Shown here: positions 8,836 to 17,667 of the stretch, in pieces
How positions within the stretch are numbered: position 1 is the first letter of the stretch
How the letters are laid out: each line of letters opens with the position of its first letter
Assembly (NCBI GenBank): GCA_965200095.1
Contig: OZ241350.1
Coordinates: forward strand, 248,001-312,000
Reading direction: 5' to 3'
DNA length: 64,000 bases
DNA from: JANQOH01 sp965200095
GTDB taxonomy: Bacteria; Pseudomonadota; Alphaproteobacteria; UBA7887
Translations under genes and position numbers: made by a program
The notes under the pieces: model-generated
Databases searched by the model: none
Told to the model about the DNA's origin: nothing
The model's input: the letters and a program-made list of their open reading frames with translations, nothing else

Positions 8836-8845
8836 CCCGGCGCCG

Positions 8846-10345
8846 CTACCGCCGCGCCGCGTCGCCCTCCCGCGGAAGGCGAAACAGCAAAACCAGCGGC
8901 ATCGCCGCCAGCGCCACAAGCGTCATCAGTTTGAAGTCGTTCACATAGGCGATCGCGGCGGCCTGGCGCACCAGCTCGGCGTCCAGCGCGGCCGGCCCCG
9001 CCGCCGCCCCCGGCGACCACAATTCCGGGAGGCTCCCGGCGTCGAAGGCCGACACCCGCGACCCCAGCTCGGCGCGGTTAATCTGCGTGTAGCGCGTCAC
9101 CAGCGCCACCAGCATCGAGATCGCCACCGAACTCCCGAGATTGCGCGCCAGGTTGAAAATGCCGGCGGCTTCCGTCCGGTAGCGCTCGTCCAGCGTCGCG
9201 AAGGTGCACACATTCAGCGGCACGAAGAACATCCCCAGCCCGAACCCCTGCACCAGACCGGTCCACACCACCGTGAACGCATCCACATCGGTGTTGAACC
9301 CCGCCATCGCCCACATCGACCCCGCGATCAGCGCAAGACCGATCAGCAGGATGAGACGCATGTCCACGGTCCCGCTCAGCCGGCTCACCGTCAGCATCGC
9401 CGCCATCGCCCCCACGCCGCGCGGCGCCAGCGCCCACCCCACCGCGAGCACCGGATAATCCATCAGGTGCTGGAGAAACGGCGGCAGCAACGCCAGCGCC
9501 GTCAGCAGCAGCGCCCCGAACACCGCGACGAGAACCAGCCCCGCAATGACGTTGCGGTCCGCCAGTATGCGCGGGTCGACGAACGGCCGTCCCGATGTCG
9601 TCGCCGTGTGCGCAATGAACATGTAGAACGCCGCCGCCGCGACCGACGCCTCGACGACGATCTCGGCGCTTTCGAACCAGTCCTTCAGTTCGCCCCGGTC
9701 GAGCATCAGCTGGAAACAGCCCACGGCGAGGCCCAGCAGCGCGAAACCGAACCAGTCGAAGCGGCGCGAGCGGTCGCGCCCGGTCTCCGGCACGAAAACC
9801 AGCAACCCCGCGAGCGCCAGGATCCCGAACGGCAGGTTTATGAAGAAAACCCAGCGCCAGTCCCAGGTTTCGGTGAGCCAGCCGCCGAGCGTCGGCCCGA
9901 CGATGGGGCCGATCATCACCCCGCTGCTCCAGATCGCCATCGCCGAGCCGTGCTGTTCGCGCGGCCAGGTGTCGAGCATGATCGCCTGCGAGAGCGGCAC
10001 GAGGAACGCGCCGAACGCCCCCTGCGCCACGCGGTAGAGCACGATCTCCTCCAGCGATGCGGCGATCCCGCACAGCATCGACGCCACCGTGAACCCGGCG
10101 ATGGCGATGCCGAACAGCCGCTTGCGCCCGAACCGCCCCGCCAGGAACCCCGTCGGCGGCATGAAGATCGCCGCCGTCACGATGTAGGACGTCAGCACCC
10201 AGGCGATCCGGTCCTGCGTCGTGAGCAGCGACCCCTGCATGGTGGGGAGCGCGACATTGGCGATGGTCATGTCCAGCGCCTGCATGATCGTCGCCGTCAT
10301 CGCCGTTACGGTGATCGGCCAGCGCAGCGCGCCTCTCGCCGCCAT
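8846..10345 (-). CDS. DHA2-family MFS drug:proton antiporter (EmrB/QacA-like)
   Basis: The 499-residue inner-membrane protein is a 14-helix multidrug exporter. The first helix carries the LDMTIANVALPTMQGSL motif of the DHA2 family. Motif A is present as GFLAGRFGRKRLFG, and the antiporter motif C region as PIVGPTLGGWLTETWDWRWVFFINLPFG. It lies 16 bases downstream of a HlyD-type adaptor gene on the same strand, so the pair resembles EmrA-EmrB and would span the envelope with a TolC-like outer-membrane channel encoded elsewhere. The substrate is unknown. No regulator gene is adjacent. Confidence 0.92.
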   Translation of the reverse strand: MAARGALRWPITVTAMTATIMQALDMTIANVALPTMQGSLLTTQDRIAWVLTSYIVTAAIFMPPTGFLAGRFGRKRLFGIAIAGFTVASMLCGIAASLEEIVLYRVAQGAFGAFLVPLSQAIMLDTWPREQHGSAMAIWSSGVMIGPIVGPTLGGWLTETWDWRWVFFINLPFGILALAGLLVFVPETGRDRSRRFDWFGFALLGLAVGCFQLMLDRGELKDWFESAEIVVEASVAAAAFYMFIAHTATTSGRPFVDPRILADRNVIAGLVLVAVFGALLLTALALLPPFLQHLMDYPVLAVGWALAPRGVGAMAAMLTVSRLSGTVDMRLILLIGLALIAGSMWAMAGFNTDVDAFTVVWTGLVQGFGLGMFFVPLNVCTFATLDERYRTEAAGIFNLARNLGSSVAISMLVALVTRYTQINRAELGSRVSAFDAGSLPELWSPGAAAGPAALDAELVRQAAAIAYVNDFKLMTLVALAAMPLVLLFRLPREGDAARR

Positions 10346-10361
10346 TGTTCGCGCCCCCGGG

Positions 10362-11570
10362 TCAGGGATCGGTCCGCGCGCCCTCCGTCGCGCGTCCGAA
10401 CCATGCCAGCGCGTCCGCCGCGAAGGCTGGAAGCGGGCGCTCGCGACCGGTGTCGATGGCGACCGTCGCGCTCATCCCCACCCGCAGGGGCGGGTCGCCG
10501 GGGCGTTCGGCGATGCGGAAGCGCACCGGCACCCGCTGGATCACCTTGACCCAGTTGCCTGTCGCGTTCTGCGGCGGCAGCAACGAAAACTCCGCTCCGG
10601 TCGCCGGGCTGAAACTCGTCACCCGCGCGTCCCACAGCCGGTCCGGATAGGCGTCGATCTCCACCGTCGCGGCCTGCCCGACCTCGAGATAAGTCAGGTC
10701 GCTCTCCTTCAAATTCGCCTCGAGCCAGACGCCGGCCGTCTCCACCAGGCCGATCGCCGTCTCTCCGGCCTCGACGAAGGAGCCGGGCCTGATCGGGACC
10801 CGCGCCACGATGGCGTCGGCCGGCGCCCGGACCACCGTGTTCGCCAGCGCCAGCGCCATGCGGTCGCGGCGCGCCCGCGCGTCGTTGTAGCGCGCGAAGC
10901 GCTCGTCGGGCAGGTCCGGGTCGCCGCCCAGCTGCGCGAGGACCTCGCCCAGTTCGCGCTCCGCCACCGCCGCCGCGCGGCGCGCCGTCGCCAGCGCGTG
11001 CCGCGCCTCGTCGATCCGCGCCTCGGGGATCACCCCGCGCTCCGCCAGCGCCGCCTGCCGGTCGAACTCGGTCGCGAAATAGCGCGCCTCCGCCTGCGCC
11101 AGCGCCAGTTGCTCCCGCTTGCGCGCGAAACCCGCGCGCAGCACCGCGATCTCGGTGCGCACCATCGCCAGCTGCGCTTCCGCCTCCTCCAGGGCGATGC
11201 GGAACGGCTCGTCGTCGATGCGGAACAGCACGTCCCCCCACGCCACTTCGTCGTTGGTGCTCACGGGCACTTCGGTCACCCGCCCCTTGACCTCGGGGGC
11301 CACGGCCACCTTGTCGGCGCGGATATAGGCGTTGTCGGTGGTCACGAAGCGGCCCGCCTCGATCCAGTAGCCCAGGCCGAACCATGCGGCGACCGCGGGG
11401 ACGGCCGCCAGCAGCGCCAGGCGCAGAAGCGTTCGGGGAAGCCGCGCGACCCACCCCGGCGGCCGGCGGCGCAAGGGCGGCGCCGGGCGCGCCGCCGGTT
11501 GCCGCGGCAGCGGAGTCACCTCCGCCGGGCGCGGCGCCGCGGGCGCCGCGTCGGTCGCCGGGTCGGCCAT
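10362..11570 (-). CDS. HlyD/EmrA-family membrane fusion protein
   Basis: The 402-residue periplasmic adaptor links the inner-membrane exporter to an outer-membrane channel. A Pro-rich cytoplasmic N-terminus (about 45 residues) is followed by one membrane helix (LLRLALLAAVPAVAAWFGLG). The biotinyl-lipoyl-like half motifs are TTDNAYIRADKVAVAPEVKG and TVVRAPADAIVARVPIRPG, flanking a coiled-coil hairpin (about residues 120-215). The beta-barrel follows (VEAGETAIGLVETAGVWLEA, then YLEVGQAATVEIDAYP). It is the promoter-proximal gene of the efflux pair and diverges from the TPP-enzyme gene across 167 bases. Confidence 0.92.
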   Translation of the reverse strand: MADPATDAAPAAPRPAEVTPLPRQPAARPAPPLRRRPPGWVARLPRTLLRLALLAAVPAVAAWFGLGYWIEAGRFVTTDNAYIRADKVAVAPEVKGRVTEVPVSTNDEVAWGDVLFRIDDEPFRIALEEAEAQLAMVRTEIAVLRAGFARKREQLALAQAEARYFATEFDRQAALAERGVIPEARIDEARHALATARRAAAVAERELGEVLAQLGGDPDLPDERFARYNDARARRDRMALALANTVVRAPADAIVARVPIRPGSFVEAGETAIGLVETAGVWLEANLKESDLTYLEVGQAATVEIDAYPDRLWDARVTSFSPATGAEFSLLPPQNATGNWVKVIQRVPVRFRIAERPGDPPLRVGMSATVAIDTGRERPLPAFAADALAWFGRATEGARTDP

Positions 11571-11737
11571 CGGCTCAGCCTCGAGGGGGCGCCGGCCGGC
11601 GCCGTCGCGCGCGATCGCGTATCATGGGCCGTGTCTTGAAGTATCTTGAAAGCGTCGGGGTCGCCGCAACCTATGCGGAAACCGCCGGCATGTCACACGC
11701 GGCGGCGAACCGCCGAAGCAGCCTCCGGGAGAGCTCC

Positions 11738-13438
11738 ATGGACCAGACACCGCCGTTGCGGACCGGCGGCGAGATCCTCGCCGACGCCCTCCTTCTCCAC
11801 GGCGTCGAAACCGTGTTCTGCGTCCCCGGCGAAAGCTATCTCGCGGCGCTCGACGCGCTCTACGGCGCCCGCAACCGCATCGACGTCGTCGCCTGCCGGC
11901 AGGAAGGCGGCGCCGCCTTCATGGCCGAAGCCTTTGCGAAGGCGACCGGACGGCCGGGCGTCTGCTTCGTCACCCGCGGCCCCGGCGCCTGCAACGCCGC
12001 CATCGGCGTCCACACCGCCATGCAGGACTCGACGCCGATGGCGCTGTTCGTCGGCCAGGTCGCCCGCGGCGCCGCCGAACGCGAGGGGTTCCAGGAAATC
12101 GACTATCGCCGCATGTTCCAGCCGGTGGCCAAACTGGTCCTCCAGATCGACGACCCGCGGCGCATCCCCGAACTCGTCCATCGCGCCTTTCGCGTCGCCG
12201 CCTCCGGGCGCCAGGGGCCGGTCGTCGTCGCCCTCCCCGAAGACGTGCTGCGCGAGCGCGCGCGAACCGCCGACGGGCGCCCCTGGGAAGCCGTGCGCCC
12301 CTACCCCGCGCCGGACGCCATGGCCGCCCTGCGCGCCCGCCTCGCCGCCGCCGAACGCCCCCTCGTCCTGCTCGGCGGGTCGGGCTGGAGCACGGACGCC
12401 TGCGCCGACATGCGCGCCTTCGCCGAAGCCTGCGGGTTGCCCGTATGCGTGTCGTTCCGCCGGCAGGACCTGTTCGACAACGACCACCCCAACTATGCCG
12501 GCGATCTCTCGACCTCGGCCAACCCCAAACTCATGGCGCGCCTCGCCGGGGCCGACCTGCTGCTCGTCGTCGGCGCCCGCCTCGGCGAAATCACGACCCG
12601 CGGCTATGCGGCGCTCGACATCCCGGCGCCGCGCCAGACGCTCATCCACGTCTACCCCGAGGCCGAGGAGATCGGCCGCGTCTTCCAGCCGGCGCTGTCC
12701 ATCGCCGCGGGCGCCGCGGAGTTCGCCCGCGCCCTGCGCGGCCTCGACCCGGTGGACGGCGGCCGTTGGGCCGGCTGGCTCGCGGCCGCGCGCGCCGACC
12801 GGCTCGCCGACCTGGAGCCTCCCGCGTCCGCCGGCGCCGTGGACATGGCCGCCATCGTCGCCGCCGCCCGGGACGCGCTCCCCGAGGACGCCATCGTGAC
12901 CGTCGACGCCGGCAACTTCTCCGGCTGGCCGCAGCGCTTCTGGCGCTTTCGTCGCTGGCCCTCGCAACTCGGGCCGACCGCCGGGGCGATGGGCTACGGC
13001 GTCCCCGCCGCCGTCGCCGCCAAAATCGCCCACCCCCGCCGCGCCGTGCTCGCCTTCGTCGGCGACGGCGGATACATGATGACCGGACAGGAGCTTGCCA
13101 CCGCCGTGCATTGCGGCGCCGCGATCATCGTCATCGTCGTCAACAACGGCGCCTACGGGACCATCCGCATGCACCAGGAGCGCGACTACCCCGGACGCCC
13201 CATCGCGACGGATCTCACGAATCCGGACTTCGCGGCCCTCGCCCGCGCCTGCGGGGCCCACGGCGAGACGGTGCGCGCCACCGACGAATTCCCGCCCGCG
13301 CTCGCCCGCGCGCGCGCATCGGGCAAGCCCGCGGTGATCGAGGTCCGGCTCGATCTCGAAACCATAACCACCCGGGCGACCCTGTCCGGCATCCGCAAGA
13401 AGGCGCTGGCGGACGCCGAACGGCGCGCGCAGGCGTGA
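11738..13438 (+). CDS. Thiamine-diphosphate-binding enzyme (acetolactate synthase-like)
   Basis: The 566-residue protein has the three-domain architecture of acetolactate synthase/benzoylformate decarboxylase-type enzymes. The N-terminal pyrimidine-binding domain contains the catalytic glutamate in CRQEGGAAFMAEAFAKATG. The central domain follows from about residue 190, and the C-terminal domain contains the diphosphate motif GDGGYMMTGQELATAV ending in NNGAYG. Such proteins are often annotated as acetolactate synthase large subunit or generic TPP-binding protein. No small regulatory subunit gene is nearby, which argues against a biosynthetic AHAS. The start is the ATG after GGGAGAGCTCC. It is followed after four bases by an SDR gene, so the two may act on related carbonyl substrates. 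Confidence 0.85.
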   Translation: MDQTPPLRTGGEILADALLLHGVETVFCVPGESYLAALDALYGARNRIDVVACRQEGGAAFMAEAFAKATGRPGVCFVTRGPGACNAAIGVHTAMQDSTPMALFVGQVARGAAEREGFQEIDYRRMFQPVAKLVLQIDDPRRIPELVHRAFRVAASGRQGPVVVALPEDVLRERARTADGRPWEAVRPYPAPDAMAALRARLAAAERPLVLLGGSGWSTDACADMRAFAEACGLPVCVSFRRQDLFDNDHPNYAGDLSTSANPKLMARLAGADLLLVVGARLGEITTRGYAALDIPAPRQTLIHVYPEAEEIGRVFQPALSIAAGAAEFARALRGLDPVDGGRWAGWLAAARADRLADLEPPASAGAVDMAAIVAAARDALPEDAIVTVDAGNFSGWPQRFWRFRRWPSQLGPTAGAMGYGVPAAVAAKIAHPRRAVLAFVGDGGYMMTGQELATAVHCGAAIIVIVVNNGAYGTIRMHQERDYPGRPIATDLTNPDFAALARACGAHGETVRATDEFPPALARARASGKPAVIEVRLDLETITTRATLSGIRKKALADAERRAQA

Positions 13439-13442
13439 AGCC

Positions 13443-14216
13443 GTGACCGTCGCCGACTATCGCACGGCGCTGGTCACGGGCGCCACGGCGGGCATCGGGC
13501 GCGCCTGCGCCCGCGCCCTCGCCGCGCGCGGCCTCGCGGTCGTCGCCGCCGGACGCCGCCGCGACCGCCTCGACGCGCTCGCCGCGGAAAGCGGATGCGA
13601 GACCCTCGCCCTCGACATTTGCGACCGCGACGCCGTCTACGCGGCGCTCGGAGAGCGCGAAATCGACATCCTCGTCAACGCCGCCGGGGTCGGGCGCGGC
13701 ATGACGTCCTTCCTCGACGCGTCCCCCGACGACCTCGACGCGACGCTCCTCACCAACGCCGCCGGCCTCGTCCACGCGACGCGCGCCGTGCTCCCGGGAA
13801 TGCGCGCGCGGGGGCGGGGCCACATCGTCAATCTCGGCTCGGTGGCCGGCCTCTACCCCCTGTTCACCGCTGTCTACGGCGCGTCGAAGGGCGCCGTGCA
13901 TCTGTTCTCGCAGAACCTGCGCATCGAACTGCTCGGGTCGGGCATCCGCGTGACCGAATTGTGTCCGGGCCGCGTGGCCACCGAATTCTTCGCCGCCGCC
14001 ATCGACGACCCGGCGCAAGCCGAACGCCTCACGGGCGCGTTCCGGCTTCTCGACCCCGAAGACGTGGCCGCCGCCGCGCTCTACGCTCTCGACGCGCCTT
14101 CCCACGTCCATGTCGCGACCGTTGAACTGATCGCCGCCGAGCAGGCGCCCGGAGGCCTCGCCGTCAAGCGCATCCCGCCGCGCGCCCGGGCCGGCGCCGC
14201 GGCCTTCCCCGGATAA
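13443..14216 (+). CDS. Short-chain dehydrogenase/reductase (YdfG-like)
   Basis: The 257-residue protein starts at a GTG four bases after the TPP-enzyme gene. It shows the SDR cofactor motif TGATAGIGRA near residue 12, the Arg-rich loop AAGRRRDRLDALA that favours NADP(H), the NAAG segment (LVNAAGVGRG), the catalytic Ser in VNLGSVAGLY, and YGASKGAVHLF with the active-site Tyr and Lys. The PGRVATEFF segment after it is typical of the YdfG (3-hydroxy acid/serine dehydrogenase) subgroup. It is probably translated from the same mRNA as its upstream neighbour. The substrate is not determinable. Confidence 0.88.
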   Translation: MTVADYRTALVTGATAGIGRACARALAARGLAVVAAGRRRDRLDALAAESGCETLALDICDRDAVYAALGEREIDILVNAAGVGRGMTSFLDASPDDLDATLLTNAAGLVHATRAVLPGMRARGRGHIVNLGSVAGLYPLFTAVYGASKGAVHLFSQNLRIELLGSGIRVTELCPGRVATEFFAAAIDDPAQAERLTGAFRLLDPEDVAAAALYALDAPSHVHVATVELIAAEQAPGGLAVKRIPPRARAGAAAFPG

Positions 14217-14348
14217 CGAAACACGCGCGACGGTCTCCCGCTTCCGGGTTCGCAGCGTCTCCCGTCGCATTGCGCCGCACCCGTTTCAACGCCAATTCGC
14301 GGCGTTGCCGGAACGCCGGTGTTTCCGCCGGGTTATGCGGGAAAGGCC

Positions 14349-14424
14349 TGGTAGCGGAGGAGGGACTCGAACCCCCGACACAGGGATTATGATTCCCCTG
14401 CTCTACCGACTGAGCTACTCCGCC
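14349..14424 (-). tRNA. tRNA-Met (CAT), elongator type
   Basis: The 76-base cloverleaf includes an encoded CCA (complement at 14349-14351). The acceptor stem pairs GGCGGAG with CTCCGCT (one G-U), the D stem GCTC with GAGC, and the anticodon stem GGGGA with TCCCT around the loop ATCATAA, giving anticodon CAT. The first pair is G-U rather than the mismatch of initiator tRNA, so I read it as the elongator; a lysidine-modified tRNA-Ile2 is the alternative. It lies downstream of the AsmA-like gene on the same strand. Confidence 0.95.
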
Positions 14425-14468
14425 CTTGCAGGACGCTCTATATGAGTTGCGCGCGGAGGCCGTCAAGG

Positions 14469-17400
14469 TCAGCCGCCCGGCATCAGTTCGCGCAACGGGC
14501 CCGGCAGGACGATGGCCAGAGGGTTGACGGTAATCGAAGGGTTCGCGCGCGCGCCCTCCACGCGGTAGGGAAAGGCGAAAATGCCCCCGCCGTCGCCGCC
14601 GGTGAGAATATCGCCGACAATCGGAACCGCGCCGACGATAGTGTTGAGAAGGTTAAACGGCGCCACCTGGCCGCGGACATCGACATCGTCGCGGCGGAAA
14701 TCGATCGAACCGTCCATCGTTATCCCCAGCGACACCCCGGACGCAAGCGCGCCGTCGAGCGTGAGGACCCCGTTGCGATAGACGTAAGGCGCTTCGAATC
14801 TGTCGAATTTGACCCCCTGACCGCCGAGCATTTCAAGAGTGCCGATGATATCGACGCTGGGGAGCGACAACAGCTGCGCCAGGACCGGCGCATCCACCAT
14901 GCGGAAATCGTCTATGCGCAACACGCCGCTGAGGGGATGCCCGGCGAGATCGCCCTCGACCCGCGCTTCCATGGCAAGGCTTCCCCCGACCATGTTCGGC
15001 GTGATCTCCAGCGCCTGGAGTAACTGGCCGGCATCGTCGGTGTTCACGGTCAGCACCCGGGACCGGTCGGCCTCCGCTTCCGGATCCTCCCGCACGCGCA
15101 ACGCGACGGGCGCGCCGCCGGCCAGACGGCCTTCGATCTCGGCCTTGTCGATCTCGCGGCCGTCGAAGGACAGGAGCACCTCGGCCGCGTTCAGCGTCAA
15201 ACCCTCGTCGAGCGCCAGGGTGTCGACCGCGGCGGAGAGAAGAAGAGCCGGCAATTCGCTCTCGTCGCTCTCCGCCGCCGCGTCCCGCCCGGCGGCGCGC
15301 AGGTCGAGGCTGGCGCCTCGCAACAGCGCCGTAACCGACTCGCCGGCGGCCAGAATCTCGCCGGAGACATCGGTAAGCCCCGACGCGAAACGCTCGAGGC
15401 GGATCTCCCATACGCCTTCGTCGCTGAGGAAAGCGGAACCCGTCGCTGCGAGATCGTCGGCGATCAGTTCGAAACGACTTACCGCCGCGATCTCCTCGCC
15501 GTAGAGCACAAGAGCGAGGCGGGCGGCGGCCGCTTCGCCGGCCGGCTTCAGCCAGGGCAAGGCGGGCAAGTCGGCCGCCGCGCCGCCGGCGTCGAGGTCG
15601 ATATCGACGGTCGTCGTTTCGTCGTCGGTCGCGACGATGCGCCCCTCCACGGCGACCGGCCCCGCAAGCCACGGGACATCGAGACCGAGACGCTCACGGT
15701 CCTCCGTGTCCAGCACGGTCGAGAAATCGATCCGGCGCCGGGGGGCGGCCGCGGCGGACGCAAAGGTCTCGCGCAAGACGCCGCCGGCGGGAACGCCGTC
15801 CACCGTCACCTCGCCGGACAGTTCGAAACCGTCGGCGCGAACGTTCAGGTCCAGGGCGGCGGCGCGAATGTCGCGCTCCCCGGAAAAGCCGCCCCCGGGC
15901 GCCGGGGCGACAGCCACGCGCCGCAGCGCCGCGGCGACGCCGAAGTCGACCGCGGCGGCTTCCGCCGCGGCAAGGGGGAGGGCCAGCGTCAGATCGCCCT
16001 CCGCGACGCCGGAAACGCGCGCCGGATCGATAGAGACCTTCCCGAAACCGAGCGAGGACCGTTGCAGGACAGCGAGCGTCTCCCCGAGATCGCCGGCGAA
16101 AGCAATATCGAGCCGCGCGCGGCCTGCGTCTTCGGGCGTGTCGCGGATCTCGACGGTCCCGCTGCGCAACTCGAGGGGCCCCGCCCGGCCGGCTTCGATC
16201 TCCGCCGTCAGGCCGAGGGAGTCGAAACGTCCCGCGGCGCGAACGCCCCGGGCGGGCGGCAGGCCGTCCGCGTAACGGACGGTGGCGTCGACGACCCGAA
16301 GCCGCCCGTCGACGCTGTCGGCGGGCAGATAGAGGTCCTCCCACTGGTCGCCGCGGACATCGATGCGCGCTTCGAGCGCCTCGAGCATGCCGTCGCTCAT
16401 GTTCCCGATCGCCCAGGGCCGCGCGCCGGGCGCGGTCTCATGCGGCCACAAGGCATCGAGGTCGTCGAGCGGCGCCGCGCGCACGAGGATATCCACAGCG
16501 ACATCGGGGCTCGCCCAGTCTCCGCCGATCTCGCCGCTCATGGCGACGGTGGGGCCGAACAGATCGACTTCCGCCCGGTCGAGCGAAAGGCGGCGGAAAC
16601 CGTCGTCCAGACGCCCCGCCGCCCGGACCTCCGCCACCGCCATCCGGATTCCCGGCCGGAAAGGAGGCGGCGCGGGAACCACGCCGGGTCCACCCGAGAG
16701 ATCGAACGAAACCGCCTCGATACGCCCGTCCCCGGCGCTTTCCACGGTGACGTCGCCGCCGACCTTGAGGTCGTATTCCGCGGCGGAGGACAACGCCGGA
16801 GACAGCCCCGCCAGACGGGCGGGGACCAGGTCGGCGAACATTGTCCGGACAACGAGCGCGCCGACCCCGGGGTCGTAGCGCGCTTCCGCTTCGAAGTCGA
16901 TCGGCTCTCCATCCAGCGCCGCCGTCGCCGCAGCCGTCGCGAAAATGCTTTCGCCGCGCCGCTCGATGGAGATGCGGGCGAACGTCCACACATCCTCGGC
17001 CCCGGAAGCCGGGTCGCGCGCGAAGATGGTCGCGTCGGACACTTCGAGCGCGCTCAGGCGGTCTCCCATGCGCAGGATTTCGGGCGCCCGGCGAAGCGTC
17101 TCGCCGAGCGCGCCGGCGAGCGCGCCGTCGCCGTCGCCGCCGTCGCCATCGGTTTCGGCGGGCGGCGGCTCATGCGGAATATGTATCGTGGGGCCGAAAA
17201 TCTCGAGACGTCGCGGCGCGACCGCCCCGCGCAGGAGCGCCAGACCGTCCAGGGAGACCGTCATTTCGGGGATGCGTATGCGCGCCGCATCGTCGCGCCG
17301 CTGCGCATGGACATCGAACGCCGCGATCCCGAACGCGCGCGCCGCGCCGCTCCACCCGAGCGTCAGATCGCCCAGGGAAACGTCGAATTCCGGGCGCTCG

Positions 17401-17537
17401 GCCGCCAGCGCCCGTTCGAGGGGGAGGGCGAGGAAGCCGAGCGATACCGGCCCCTGCGACAGGCGCCAGACGCCGACGGCGAACAGCAGCGACATTGCTG
17501 CGACTACGGCGCCCGCGGCCCGGAGGAGGGCGTTCAT
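14469..17537 (-). CDS. AsmA/YhdP-like envelope protein
   Basis: This 1,022-residue protein has one N-terminal membrane anchor (AAGAVVAAMSLLFAVGVWRL) and a very long periplasmic part of repeating beta-strand segments, as in the AsmA/YhdP/TamB group. These proteins are thought to form hydrophobic grooves that move phospholipid between the membranes. The last 200 residues match the AsmA-like C-terminal domain (ITPNMVGGSLAMEARVEGDL, PLSGVLRIDDFRMVDAPVLA, LGGQGVKFDRFEAPYVYRNG, FNLLNTIVGAVPIVGDILTG). It diverges from glnE across 130 bases, with bcp just beyond, a neighbourhood I know from other alphaproteobacteria. The precise role here is inferred. Confidence 0.82.
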   Translation of the reverse strand: MNALLRAAGAVVAAMSLLFAVGVWRLSQGPVSLGFLALPLERALAAERPEFDVSLGDLTLGWSGAARAFGIAAFDVHAQRRDDAARIRIPEMTVSLDGLALLRGAVAPRRLEIFGPTIHIPHEPPPAETDGDGGDGDGALAGALGETLRRAPEILRMGDRLSALEVSDATIFARDPASGAEDVWTFARISIERRGESIFATAAATAALDGEPIDFEAEARYDPGVGALVVRTMFADLVPARLAGLSPALSSAAEYDLKVGGDVTVESAGDGRIEAVSFDLSGGPGVVPAPPPFRPGIRMAVAEVRAAGRLDDGFRRLSLDRAEVDLFGPTVAMSGEIGGDWASPDVAVDILVRAAPLDDLDALWPHETAPGARPWAIGNMSDGMLEALEARIDVRGDQWEDLYLPADSVDGRLRVVDATVRYADGLPPARGVRAAGRFDSLGLTAEIEAGRAGPLELRSGTVEIRDTPEDAGRARLDIAFAGDLGETLAVLQRSSLGFGKVSIDPARVSGVAEGDLTLALPLAAAEAAAVDFGVAAALRRVAVAPAPGGGFSGERDIRAAALDLNVRADGFELSGEVTVDGVPAGGVLRETFASAAAAPRRRIDFSTVLDTEDRERLGLDVPWLAGPVAVEGRIVATDDETTTVDIDLDAGGAAADLPALPWLKPAGEAAAARLALVLYGEEIAAVSRFELIADDLAATGSAFLSDEGVWEIRLERFASGLTDVSGEILAAGESVTALLRGASLDLRAAGRDAAAESDESELPALLLSAAVDTLALDEGLTLNAAEVLLSFDGREIDKAEIEGRLAGGAPVALRVREDPEAEADRSRVLTVNTDDAGQLLQALEITPNMVGGSLAMEARVEGDLAGHPLSGVLRIDDFRMVDAPVLAQLLSLPSVDIIGTLEMLGGQGVKFDRFEAPYVYRNGVLTLDGALASGVSLGITMDGSIDFRRDDVDVRGQVAPFNLLNTIVGAVPIVGDILTGGDGGGIFAFPYRVEGARANPSITVNPLAIVLPGPLRELMPGG

Positions 17538-17667
17538 CGCCGCGTCTGTCGCATCGGGTTTCGATGCTCGGGGTCGCCCACGCCCGCCGCCGTCATGATG
17601 TATGGTCTCGCGCCGTCGAATTCGAGGGCGGTGCGGCCGCCGTTCTCACCAAGCCGGATACTGCACC

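Noticed and set aside
7670..10549. A single 959-residue protein from the ProV frame
   Set aside because: After about residue 310 the sequence is Arg/His-rich nonsense antisense to the efflux gene, while the CBS tail lies in another frame.
11738..13438. Naming the TPP enzyme ilvB
   Set aside because: No ilvN-type small subunit is adjacent and the context with an SDR is not biosynthetic, so a specific symbol is not justified.
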